Below, one piece after another: positions 44,932 through 54,579 of a stretch of 64,000 nucleotides of DNA (positions are counted from its first letter, which is position 1; the number at the start of each line of letters is the position of its first letter). The stretch is taken from NCBI GenBank assembly GCA_037951105.1, contig JBAMJV010002952.1, positions 124,001-188,000 on the forward strand, written 5' to 3'. Below the pieces are notes generated by a model that made no database searches, was not told where the DNA came from, and was given only the letters and a program-made list of their open reading frames with translations. The DNA comes from Echinarachnius parma (lineage: Eukaryota; Echinodermata; Echinoidea; Clypeasteroida; Echinarachniidae). A program made the translations under genes and the position numbers.

Positions 44932-45757
44932 AGGGGTGAGTGGAGTTGAATCATTTAACATGCTGTTATGTTGGGACGGAATATCACTAAAAATAAATAA
45001 ATTTGAATTAAAATACATATCAAACATGAATTTAGGAACATTATTTTGCCCACTCAAATTGTCATATTCTTTTGGTTGGGAGGGGTAGAAAGGGGGCGCT
45101 ACTCCAACATATTGCTTCGTTGATGCCGTACACGTGATATATTTTACATTGTTGGATACTGATAAGTAGACTGCTTAATATCGCCATACATGCTTCGGTT
45201 TAAAAATCATATGGCTAAAACCTGTTCGTCTGAATCCCTTTCTACATATTTATTTTTACACGGGATATTATGCATTCAAATTATTAACAAGTGACATTGT
45301 TACTTTGTTGACAAGGATAAGTTTGATACTTGATCAAGACATCGGTACGTTTCGGTTTCAATCCATTCTCATTGCATGCCTTATATTTTTTCCGAGTCCC
45401 TTTTATTCACACTTCCTCTTATAAACAATGATCATAATGTATTACCAAAAGCTACTTATAAATCATGAGGCCAACACCACCAATTAATTCAAATTACCAA
45501 TATTTATGTTCCATGAAATAAAAGGAAAATCACTGTGAAATACAATTAACTCTACATTACAGGCTGAGGCACAATGTTTGCATTTAACTGTATAACACTT
45601 CACTGTTCACAGTTTACTGTATCATATTTTCAGAAACAGATCATTAGATGCATGTATAATTTACAAGTGAAGTAGAATATTTATTTGGATGGTGTTTACA
45701 CTCTGTTTATACTTATACTACTATAATGTATGTAAACAAAATTGGTAGCTTATTATG
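44932..45757. other. Receptor 3' flank after element B
   Basis: No gene. Similar to 28262-29100. The open frames spanning 44677-45088 cross the element B border and are not real. Confidence 0.5.
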
Positions 45758-45765
45758 CTCTAAGT

Positions 45766-46662
45766 CAGCGTTTCTCAACCTTTTTTTAACCCGATGCCCA
45801 CTTTGGCTCCTACACATTTTTGGAGGCCCACCTTACAAGAACATATTTGGAAAAATGAAAAAATGACAATAAAATAACAATAAGAAAACTGTGTGGTATC
45901 TATTTGTCAGTTGCGATGCCAAACAACTCTACATTCATTCAATGGGACACTTGAGGTTGCTTATGGGAAATAAGAAAATCAAGTCGTGATTTGATGGGGG
46001 ACATGGTTTTTTTTTTTGGGGGGGGGGGGCTAAACCAAATCCGCATCACCACCGAATATTGCGAAGGAGCAAAGCGATTGAGCGGGGGAGGGGGAGGGTG
46101 TGGGAGGGGGTGTCCCCCCTCCCACGAGAGGGAGCTTTTGCATTTTTGGACTTGAAACTGTGCAATTTGGTGCATACCTAGATAGGAAATTCTGACTTGG
46201 CAACATGTAATGTAGGTAAACGCGTCAAATATGCACCCCCAAAAATATTCGCAAAGTGACATTATACAGTTCAAACAGTGCATCAAAAGCCACACTATTT
46301 ATGATACAACAACATGAACATTGTATTCTAGACGTAGACAAGACCGATTACATGAGGGAGCGAAACAATTACCGAGAGGGGGAAGGGTGATGGGAGGGTG
46401 TGATCGTAGGTTGGTGTCCGCCCGTGCACGGTAAGGGGGATTTTGCAATATTTAACTTGAAATCATGCTATCTGGTGCATACTTGGGAAGGAAATTTGAC
46501 TTGACATGAAGCAAAATCTTATTGCACATCGAATAAAATCAGCCAGGACGTGGACTAGCTACCACAGAATTGTTAAAATTTCATTTTGGCCGACCTCGCG
46601 GCCCACCTGAGAGAGCTTCGCGGCCCACCAGTGGGCCGCGGCCCACTGGTTGAGAAACGCTG
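45766..46662. mobile_element. hAT-like MITE (897 bp)
   Basis: Termini are CAGCGTTTCTCAACC and GGTTGAGAAACGCTG, the form common in hAT elements (starting CAG, ending CTG). An 8 bp target duplication CTCTAAGT lies at 45758-45765 and 46663-46670. The interior has C/G-rich blocks and the module TTGGTGCATACC...CTTGAAACTGTGCAATTTGG, which is related to the 191 bp repeats at 54950-56110. No transposase. Confidence 0.88.
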
Positions 46663-46670
46663 CTCTAAGT

Positions 46671-47351
46671 GCTTTATTTGAATTTTACAATAAGACCGCT
46701 TTCTAATTGAGATATAACTGTACTCTATTTTACTCGCATTATGTCTACATTCAATTAATACAATTTAATTGAAGAGTAAATCATAACTTTGTTGTGAAAT
46801 ATTTAAACTCTGAACAGTTGATTTTTAAAAGATAATTGCATGCATATACTGTGCACTACATGTGAATCAGACAATTAAATTGCATTTGAGACATATTTTC
46901 ATCTCCATAATTTACATATTCACTTCTTTTTATGATGTACGATAAGTGATTTATTTAGATATAACACTATGTTATGTTTTATAAGAATTTCGTTTCTAAG
47001 ACTATTCTATATCATTATATGATAATAATAATATGTGTGCCCCCTCCGCCCCCCAAAAAACAATCAGGCCAACCAACCACGCTGCACACAGCTGACAAGC
47101 CTGCTTAATTATTGAAGTTTCATGCATCAAACCCCACAAAACAGTAGGAGAAAAGTTTGTTGTCATCGACTGAAAAGTATTATGAGTATTATCACACCCA
47201 TCTTAATTTTAATCATAAAATTATTTGATAATTAGATTCTCCTATGTTGTTATATCTACTAAAGGTTGTATAATATTTGTTTAAATGAAGAATATATGAC
47301 GGCTCTTAATTTTGAACAAATAATGTTGACGACAAATTTACGAAGGGAAAT
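46671..47351. other. Receptor 3' flank
   Basis: No gene. Continues the flank interrupted by the hAT MITE. Closely similar to 31501-31945. Confidence 0.5.
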
Positions 47352-47912
47352 TTACTTCAAACAGTTTTCATAGGTGAGTTGTTTCATGCATTCGTATTGA
47401 TAATCCAACATACTCGAGCTCATGTCTTCGTATTTGTGGTATTGTTCATCTTGTTGAGACGCCTTTCTCTCATCCATTACGGCTTCTTCATCGTGATGTG
47501 CCATCTTCACCAAAGTCATCTCATATCCATCTTCATCAACGACATCGCATCTTTCACGAGAACATCCTCCTATTTGGTTCACAGAGTTGAGGCCAGACTT
47601 GTCTGCTGTTCCTCGGACCTTCTTTGATTGACGCGGTTGTTGATTTGCTCCTGCATACCCATCCTCATCGATAATGTCCCGGTAAGATGAACTCGACTGC
47701 GGAGAGCTGACAATTCTGGAATCAAAGTGATCAGTTACCTTGGTAACCGCCGGTATCTTGGTCTTCTTCGATGGACGCACTTGTTTCGCCACCATTGGAA
47801 CTTCATATCCACCGTCATCAATGACTCTATCGACTCCATAGCGACTGCCTTCTGGATCAGTGATGGATCCTGTAGCTACCCCACTGTCATCAATTGACAT
47901 GCATCTTGTCTT

Positions 47913-48178
47913 TGTTATATAAGTACATTGAGTCTACTGCCTAAAGTAACAATAGGCACTGAACAATAGACAGCTGGGTTCAACTACTGTGGAATGCAGT
48001 TATCCTATATGGGCCAACAGAGGACAGCAGAGCACTCTTTTCAATAGGCATGCTACAATACAATGTGCTTTGCATGTACAGCATTGGACCTCACTTCACT
48101 ACCAGCTACCAAGCAGTGCACACCTCCCACATGTACTACTCCCAAGGTAATTAAAGCACATGGTCTCAATATATAACA
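47913..48178 (+). repeat. 5' LTR
   Basis: 266 bp, starting TGTTATATAAG and ending ATATATAACA. A TATA-like TATATAAG lies close to its left end (47916-47923). Confidence 0.93.
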
Positions 48179-48179
48179 G

Positions 48180-48197
48180 TGGCGACGAGGTAACTGG
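48180..48197 (+). other. Putative primer binding site
   Basis: TGGCGACGAGGTAACTGG begins two bases after the 5' LTR and starts with TGG, the complement of a tRNA CCA end. I could not assign the tRNA. Confidence 0.6.
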
Positions 48198-48205
48198 ATT
48201 TCACG

Positions 48206-49375
48206 ATGAATTTTGGCAGGATTGAAGAGTTCAGCTCTGCTACAGAGGATTTTGCCACCTATATTGAAAGGTTTGAGCAGTTTCTAGCAGCAAATGATGT
48301 GCCAGATGGGAAGAAAGTTCCTGTATTTTTGAGTGTCATTGGAGCAAAGACTTACTCACTTCTGAAAAATTTAGTCGGCCCGGAGCAGCCATCAAGCAAG
48401 GCTTATACGCATTTGGTTTCTACATTGACCAATCATCTCTCTCCACAGCCATTGGTCATAGCAGAGAGATATAGATTTCATCAACGGAACCAGCTAGCGC
48501 ATGAATCCATATCTGACTATGCAGCCGAGTTGAGGAGACTTTCAAACACATGTAAGTTTGGTGCATTTCTTTCTGAGGCGCTGAGAGATAAGTTTGTGTG
48601 TGGTCTGCAGAGCAGAGTCGTTCAGAAGAGGCTCTTGAGTGAAGCGGACCTAACATTTGATAGGGCATTTGACTGTGCAATCGCAATGGAGTTAGCGGAC
48701 AAGGATACCCGTGTAATGGAGATGAAGGGAGAAGCTGCGTTCAGAGGTGGTGAAGTCAATCAAGTTAGTGCTAGCAGTACCGGATACAGTTCTCGGACGC
48801 CCAAGCAGCACTCACGCTCACAGAGGAAACCACACTTCCCGAATTCAAAGCAGAGGAAGGTCTGTTATCGGTGTGGAAAAGGAGACCATGACCCGTCAAC
48901 CTGTAAGTACAAGACGTACAAATGCAACAACTGTGGGAAAGTTGGCCATTTGGCAGCTGTATGCAGAAGCAAATCAACCAAATTTGTTGCATCTGAATCG
49001 CTGAAGACAGATAGGAATGATGTGCAAACTCTTGGACTGTTCACTGTTTCGCAGAAATCAAGTGAGGATGCATTGAGAGTGACTGTTGAGATTGATGACA
49101 AGCCGGTATACATGGAACTTGATACTGGTGCTTCAATGAGCGTCATCCCGGCAGACATGTATCATGAGAAATTGAAGCACATTCCTTTGGACAAGCCCAC
49201 ATACACATTCAGAACATATTCTGGAGCTACATTGCCTCTTCTGGGTCAAGCACAAGTTCAAGTGCGTTACGGTGATCAAGTCATCACTGATGTCATGGTG
49301 GTTGCTGACACCAAGGGCTATCTGAGATCAAGAGCAGGCATCAAGCAGTCTTCGAGCCAGGACTTGGTACGATGA
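48206..49375 (+). CDS. Gag with two zinc knuckles, fused to aspartic protease (389 aa)
   Basis: The N-terminal region (about 1-175) resembles retrotransposon capsid. Two CCHC knuckles follow (Cys220-Cys233 and Cys240-Cys253), as in nucleocapsid. A retropepsin domain with active site DTGAS starts at Asp306. The frame ends at TGA 49373-49375, and the ATG of pol overlaps it (ATGA). The region between protease and reverse transcriptase is much shorter than usual for this family, and the last ten or so codons look like pol sequence read in the wrong frame. A small deletion or frameshift may therefore have separated the frames. Start chosen as the first ATG after the primer site. Confidence 0.88.
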   Translation: MNFGRIEEFSSATEDFATYIERFEQFLAANDVPDGKKVPVFLSVIGAKTYSLLKNLVGPEQPSSKAYTHLVSTLTNHLSPQPLVIAERYRFHQRNQLAHESISDYAAELRRLSNTCKFGAFLSEALRDKFVCGLQSRVVQKRLLSEADLTFDRAFDCAIAMELADKDTRVMEMKGEAAFRGGEVNQVSASSTGYSSRTPKQHSRSQRKPHFPNSKQRKVCYRCGKGDHDPSTCKYKTYKCNNCGKVGHLAAVCRSKSTKFVASESLKTDRNDVQTLGLFTVSQKSSEDALRVTVEIDDKPVYMELDTGASMSVIPADMYHEKLKHIPLDKPTYTFRTYSGATLPLLGQAQVQVRYGDQVITDVMVVADTKGYLRSRAGIKQSSSQDLVR

Positions 49376-52050
49376 CCAATCACAGAGCTAAGATTAGAGT
49401 CCAAGATGATGCTCATCCTCGCTTCAATAAAGCTCGACCAGTGCCTTACGCAATGAAAGAAAAGGTGGAGGAACAACTGGATAAACTCATGGAACAAGGA
49501 ATCATTATTCCAGTATCACATAGCGAGTGGGCTGCGCCAATTGTAGTTGTACCCAAGTCGGATAACTCAGTGCGAATCTGTGGTGACTACAAGACAACGA
49601 TCAATCCTGTGCTGGATGTGGACAAGTATCCGTTACCCAACCCGCAGGATTTGTTCTCGACGTTAGCAGGTGGTTGCTATTTCACCAAGCTCGACTTATC
49701 GCAGGCCTATCAACAGATGATCATGGATGAGGATTCTCGCAAGTATCTCACCGTCAATACACACCGTGGCCTGTATCAATATACAAGACTTCCGTTCGGT
49801 GTGGCTAGTGCTCCAGCTATCTTTCAAGCAGCGATGGAGCAAGTTCTGCAAGGACTCGATGGAGTTGTTTGTTTTCTTGATGACATGCTCATTTCAGGAA
49901 AAACAGAATCGGAGCATCTAGCAAGATTGGATGCAGTACTCCAACGCCTTGAGCAGAATGGTCTTCGACTGAAGCTGACCAAGTGTGAGTTCATGGAACC
50001 CAGAGTTAAGTACCTTGGATACATAGTGGATTCTGAGGGATTACATCCTACGCCGGAGAAGGTTCAAGCCGTGAAAGATGCACCCAAGCCAAAGAATGTG
50101 CAAGAGCTTCGTTCCTTCCTTGGCATGTTGCAGTACTACGCAAGGTTTCTACCCAACCTGTCATCTGTAATCCATCCACTCAATGCATTGCTGTCAAGCT
50201 ACACACCATGGAAATGGACACATGAATGTAACGAGGCATTCAAGGCAGCAAAGGACCAGTTAGTATCAGCTCAAGTTCTTGCTCATTACGATGCTAATCT
50301 TCCCCTGTGCCTCGCATGTGATGCTTCACCATATGGAATTGGAGCTGTTCTCTCGCACATAATGCCTGATGGAGAAGAACGACCAGTAGCGTTCGCATCA
50401 CGAACATTGACAAAGAGCGAGCAGAACTACGCACAGCTGGAAAAAGAAGCGCTTTCGCTGATCTTTGGAGTGAAAAAGTTTCACCCTTACATCTATGGAC
50501 GGCAGTTCACACTTCTGACTGATCATAAGCCACTAGTAAGGATACTAGGGCCGAAGACTGGTGTTCCAACAATAGCAGCAGCGAGATTGCAGCGCTGGGC
50601 ACTGATATTGTCAGCTTACAGCTACGACATCGTGTACAAAGGCAGCTCTCATCACATGAATGCAGATTGTCTATCAAGACTTCCGATTCACACTGATCAT
50701 GCTGGAGATGAGGAAAGCATCTACCACTACACTCATGTTGGTGAATTGCCTGTGACATCACAAGAGATTGCAGCGGCTACAGGAAAAGACCCAGTGCTAT
50801 CGCGAGTATTGGAGTTCACCCAGAGGGGATGGCCGAATACGGTGGATGATGATCGTCTTAAGCCATTTTTCAGCCGCCGTCACGAGCTCTCGGTTGAGCA
50901 GGATGTCTTGATATGGGGACTACGGGTCATCATCCCAGGTTGTCTGCAAACCCAGATTCTGACAGAGTTACATGATGGACACATCGGGATGAGCCGTATG
51001 AAGAGTCTGGCTAGGAGTTACTTCTGGTGGCCACGCCTAGACCAGGACATTGAGTCGTTAGTGCGGAGCTGTAATGCATGTCTTCACACAAGGAATCAAC
51101 CAGCGACAACACCCCTTCATTCGTGGAAATGGCCATCAAGAGTATGGGAGAGAGTACATGCAGATTTTGCGGAGCTAGATGGCCAGTCTTTCTTCATACT
51201 TGTGGATGTGTACTCAAAGTGGATGGAAGTTTTTCCAATGAAATCTACGACAACCAGTGCCATGATTGACGTGTTGCGTCATATTTTCGCGATCCATGGC
51301 CTACCTGAACATTTCGTATCAGACAATGGACCGCAGTTCATTTCGGCTGAGTGTGCGGAATTCATGAAACAGAACGGAGTCAATCACATAAGGACTCCAC
51401 CCTATCATCCTTCTTCGAATGGAGCAGCGGAACGTTGCGTACAAACAGTGAAGCAGTATTTGAAGTCGTACAAGCAGAGTAGTATGACGATTCAGCACAA
51501 GATTGCAAATTTTCTTTTTGTGTATCGCAACACTCCACATTCTCTGACTGGACGCACCCCAGCAGAGTTGCTTTTGAAGAGACAGCCACGGACCAGGATG
51601 AGTCTCATCAAGCCTTCTCTAGCAGAAACTGTAGAAAAGAAGCAGCAAGCAGCTAAAAGGGCACATGATGGCAAGCGTTCCAAAATACGCCAGTTCTCAC
51701 CTGGACAACAAGTTCTCATTCGATCGTTCAGAGGGAAGGACAAATGGGAAAATGGGATGATCCTGCAAGTACTGGGACCAGTGGGATATATTGTGCAGAT
51801 TGGGGACAGGCAGAAACATGTTCATTTGGATCATATCATTGATGGAACGTCTCATCAGTCTGATCGATCTACCCTGACGGACGAGGATTTTCCAGTTTCA
51901 TTCCAGCCCCCGCAACTTGATGCACCTGATCAACCCGATGCTGATGTCCAGCTGGAGGGGGAGGAAAGAGTTGAACTCGCGCCTACACCAGAGATGCGTC
52001 GGTTCCCTCTTCGTCATCGACACCCTCCGGACAGGTTGACTTATAAATAA
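49372..52050 (+). CDS. Pol: reverse transcriptase, RNase H, integrase (892 aa)
   Basis: Reverse transcriptase: Asp108 in KLDLSQAYQQ, LPFGVASAP, and FLDD with Asp170 and Asp171 (Phe instead of the usual Tyr). RNase H: Asp317, Glu358 and Asp384. A linker leads to the integrase zinc domain (His534/His537, Cys567/Cys570) and catalytic triad Asp598, Asp651 and Glu687. The C-terminal module contains LGPVGY and ends near the polypurine tract. All catalytic residues are present. Translation would need a frame change or reinitiation at the ATGA overlap with gag. The frame is open throughout, so the enzyme part may still be active. Confidence 0.92.
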   Translation: MTNHRAKIRVQDDAHPRFNKARPVPYAMKEKVEEQLDKLMEQGIIIPVSHSEWAAPIVVVPKSDNSVRICGDYKTTINPVLDVDKYPLPNPQDLFSTLAGGCYFTKLDLSQAYQQMIMDEDSRKYLTVNTHRGLYQYTRLPFGVASAPAIFQAAMEQVLQGLDGVVCFLDDMLISGKTESEHLARLDAVLQRLEQNGLRLKLTKCEFMEPRVKYLGYIVDSEGLHPTPEKVQAVKDAPKPKNVQELRSFLGMLQYYARFLPNLSSVIHPLNALLSSYTPWKWTHECNEAFKAAKDQLVSAQVLAHYDANLPLCLACDASPYGIGAVLSHIMPDGEERPVAFASRTLTKSEQNYAQLEKEALSLIFGVKKFHPYIYGRQFTLLTDHKPLVRILGPKTGVPTIAAARLQRWALILSAYSYDIVYKGSSHHMNADCLSRLPIHTDHAGDEESIYHYTHVGELPVTSQEIAAATGKDPVLSRVLEFTQRGWPNTVDDDRLKPFFSRRHELSVEQDVLIWGLRVIIPGCLQTQILTELHDGHIGMSRMKSLARSYFWWPRLDQDIESLVRSCNACLHTRNQPATTPLHSWKWPSRVWERVHADFAELDGQSFFILVDVYSKWMEVFPMKSTTTSAMIDVLRHIFAIHGLPEHFVSDNGPQFISAECAEFMKQNGVNHIRTPPYHPSSNGAAERCVQTVKQYLKSYKQSSMTIQHKIANFLFVYRNTPHSLTGRTPAELLLKRQPRTRMSLIKPSLAETVEKKQQAAKRAHDGKRSKIRQFSPGQQVLIRSFRGKDKWENGMILQVLGPVGYIVQIGDRQKHVHLDHIIDGTSHQSDRSTLTDEDFPVSFQPPQLDAPDQPDADVQLEGEERVELAPTPEMRRFPLRHRHPPDRLTYK

Positions 52051-52309
52051 CTTCAACGAGAAGGATGCATGCATTTATTTTGTTAATGGAGAACTTTAAG
52101 AAAAGAAAAAGTACCAGAATGCATGCTTATCATTTGCTAAACTCCAAAAAGGAATGGACTATATGAATCTCCAAGTAGGAGCCGCTTTGATTTGTTCTCC
52201 AGGACGGAGTGAATATAATTGAACGTTTGAGATTTGTTGACGCGGCTACAAGAAGGATTGATCGCGCCAATGTTTGATTTGATCATTTTAGATCATGGAC
52301 ACTCGTCTT

Positions 52310-52325
52310 AAAAGAAGGGAAGGAG
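52310..52325 (+). other. Polypurine tract
   Basis: AAAAGAAGGGAAGGAG lies directly before the 3' LTR, the plus-strand priming site expected for an LTR element. Confidence 0.85.
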
Positions 52326-52591
52326 TGTTATATAAGTACATTGAGTCTACTGCCTAAAGTAACAATAGGCACTGAACAATAGACAGCTGGGTTCAACTAC
52401 TGTGGAATGCAGTTATCCTATATGGGCCAACAGAGGACAGCAGAGCACTCTTTTCAATAGGCATGCTACAATACAATGTGCTTTGCATGTACAGCATTGG
52501 ACCTCACTTCACTACCAGCTACCAAGCAGTGCACACCTCCCACATGTACTACTCCCAAGGTAATTAAAGCACATGGTCTCAATATATAACA
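52326..52591 (+). repeat. 3' LTR
   Basis: 266 bp, apparently identical to the 5' LTR. Followed by the target duplication GTCTT and the resumed receptor tail. Confidence 0.93.
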
Positions 52592-53846
52592 GTCTTCAAT
52601 CGCATCGGGATCTCATAACCATCTTCATCAATCGCTTGTTCACTACCAGTAAAACGAACGTTAAGAATACCACCTCCCGATGTGTTAGTTGGATCGCTTG
52701 TCACAGTCGTGTTATGGGTGCTAACATCAACATCTGGGATTTCTAGCATATCTTGGTTGTACGTAAAAGAGCCTACATACAATTTGAATGCTACGAACGT
52801 GGATACCGTGATAATCCACAATGAAAACACAACGACAAACATTTTTGTATACTTTCTGCTTTTCTTCATTTCGGTGTTCATCTCTCCATTTGATGTTATA
52901 GTAGTCAAATCACTGTTCTGTAGATTAATCATGTACAATCCAACAGAGGTGATATCTGTCTTATTGGCATCTCGATAAACTCGACACTCAATCACGCTCC
53001 CGTCATCGAGTTCAGTGATCCCCTGCAGCATCATTGATCTCCCTTCGCGTCGAGTCCATGATCGACTTGTTATGTTCACTTCTCCATCTGACCTTCGAAA
53101 CGTCCAGGAAATATGTCCTTCTGCCACATCTTCCCCAATGGAGCATGTAAACTCCATGTCCCGGCCTCTAAATGTAGACACGATGCTGATGTAAGAGGGG
53201 AATGTGCAATTCCAGTTGTTCAATATCGACAACTCACACACACCGGGTAGACTGTTCTTGAACGTGTCATAACTTATCACATGGGTAACCTTTGGTGACG
53301 AACTCGCCACCACTTTTTCATCCACTTTTATTTGAAGATTAAGGTCGATGCCATTTGTGGAAGTTTGTGATTCGCAAATGAGTCGAAGTTGTGTGATATC
53401 GAGATCTTTTTGACCTAGACCTGGTGCAACGCTGCATGATGGTGGCTGAATATATTTCGGGTTGATGCGATCAATTTGAAAGATTGAACAACAATATCAT
53501 CCAATCGACACTTGTATGAAGGAGGTGTAGATTCTGTAACATTAATGTTCAATATCGACGTGGTCTCATTCCGCTTTGCGCTGTATCTAGCATGGTCTTT
53601 AATAATACTATCCGGATCACTGCAAGGGTCAAAATTTTCATTACACGATATGATGGTCAGAACATTATTATTATATGTTGGTGTTGTCCAGGTCACAGTA
53701 CCTGTACCAATGTGACAAATCAAGTCAACGGATTCATCTGGAACAGTAGTGACGTTTGATGTCTCCTCGGCTCTAATCCCTAACAATCCCAGTGTCAAAA
53801 CCACATACATTTTCATGATAATAATACCATGTACACTAAAATTCAT

Positions 53847-54436
53847 GATTTCAACTTCTTTTCAGATGCTAAAATAAATTCAAATGGTGAACTGACTGAA
53901 TTAATCAACGATCCATTCGGTTATGACAATAAAGAAGTCCCGTGTGTACGACAGCCACACTACATATACACGTAAGAAAGATTACAGGTGAAAATCCAGT
54001 GTACTCAATACAGCTATACACCCATTAATGGCGCGCTATGACTGCTAACCATGTGTTGCCCCAAACATAATGTCTAGATATTTATAACTCCGAACTGAAG
54101 TAGTCAACAAGGAACCGCATGATTCTAATCGATAACAGAAGACATTTTCCAGTCTTCTTTCTAGTATGAATATAAAATAAATTTTGGAAGTTTCTAAATA
54201 GGGAAATATCCCTCTACGTCGTAACACAGGAATGAACTGAATTATGAATGTACTTTTTTGGGTTTTACCATATATTGAATGAAAACGCTCTGTGATGTTC
54301 ATTCATGCAATGTAACATCAAGTACACTTCAATCACAGAAATGTGTCATTCATCATCGGTTTGTACACGAGATCCAAGATTCTCTCAATTGCATCATCTT
54401 TAAACCACTACTTATTAAAAGTGAGATTTAATCATC
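53847..54436. promoter_or_regulatory. Divergent spacer between two class C receptors (inverted copy)
   Basis: Separates starts at 53846 (minus) and 54437 (plus). It matches the spacer at 17148-17798 in reverse complement near both ends. The stretch 53960-54210 also recurs, in the same orientation, at 62992-63215. Candidate two-way promoter region; individual sites not resolved. Confidence 0.5.
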
Positions 54437-54579
54437 ATGGATGCTACTCTCAGACTTATAACATTAATCAGGATATCATCTGTGGTTTTGACACTGGGAG
54501 TGTTAGGGATTAGAGCCGAGGAGATATCAAACGTTACTGCTGTTCCAGATGAATCTGTTGACTTGATTTGTCACGTTGG

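Larger units (their letters stand above)
47913..52591 (+). mobile_element. Ty3-type LTR retrotransposon (4.7 kb), recent insertion
   Basis: Two 266 bp LTRs (TG...CA) that look identical by eye flank gag and pol. A 5 bp target duplication GTCTT lies at 47908-47912 and 52592-52596. The order PR-RT-RNase H-integrase is that of Ty3/gypsy elements; there is no envelope frame. It sits opposite in orientation to the receptor it breaks. Matching LTRs imply a very recent event. Confidence 0.95.
47352..53846 (-). pseudogene. Class C Ig receptor split by an LTR retrotransposon
   Basis: The 5' part lies at 52597-53846 and the 3' tail at 47352-47907; the element between them interrupts the tail just after the first tyrosine motif (DEDGYEIPMRLKT). 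The leader (MKMYVVLTLGLL region) and domain 1 are open from 53846, then a one-base shift near 53470 changes frame before domain 2. The frame 53325-52597 covers the end of domain 2, domain 3 (with both Cys, unlike the copy at 15315) and the membrane helix. The tail keeps GGYEVP, SSYRDI, GYAGA, GYEMT, KYEDM, QYECM and TYENC, with an internal loss of about 12 residues before the second motif. Dead through both lesions. Confidence 0.85.

Noticed and set aside
44677..45088. Overlapping frames of 126 and 102 codons on opposite strands
   Set aside because: They span the border between element B and the receptor flank, so they cannot be an old gene.
45939..46295. 118-codon minus-strand frame in the hAT MITE
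   Set aside because: Lies across G- and C-rich low-complexity DNA inside a non-autonomous element.
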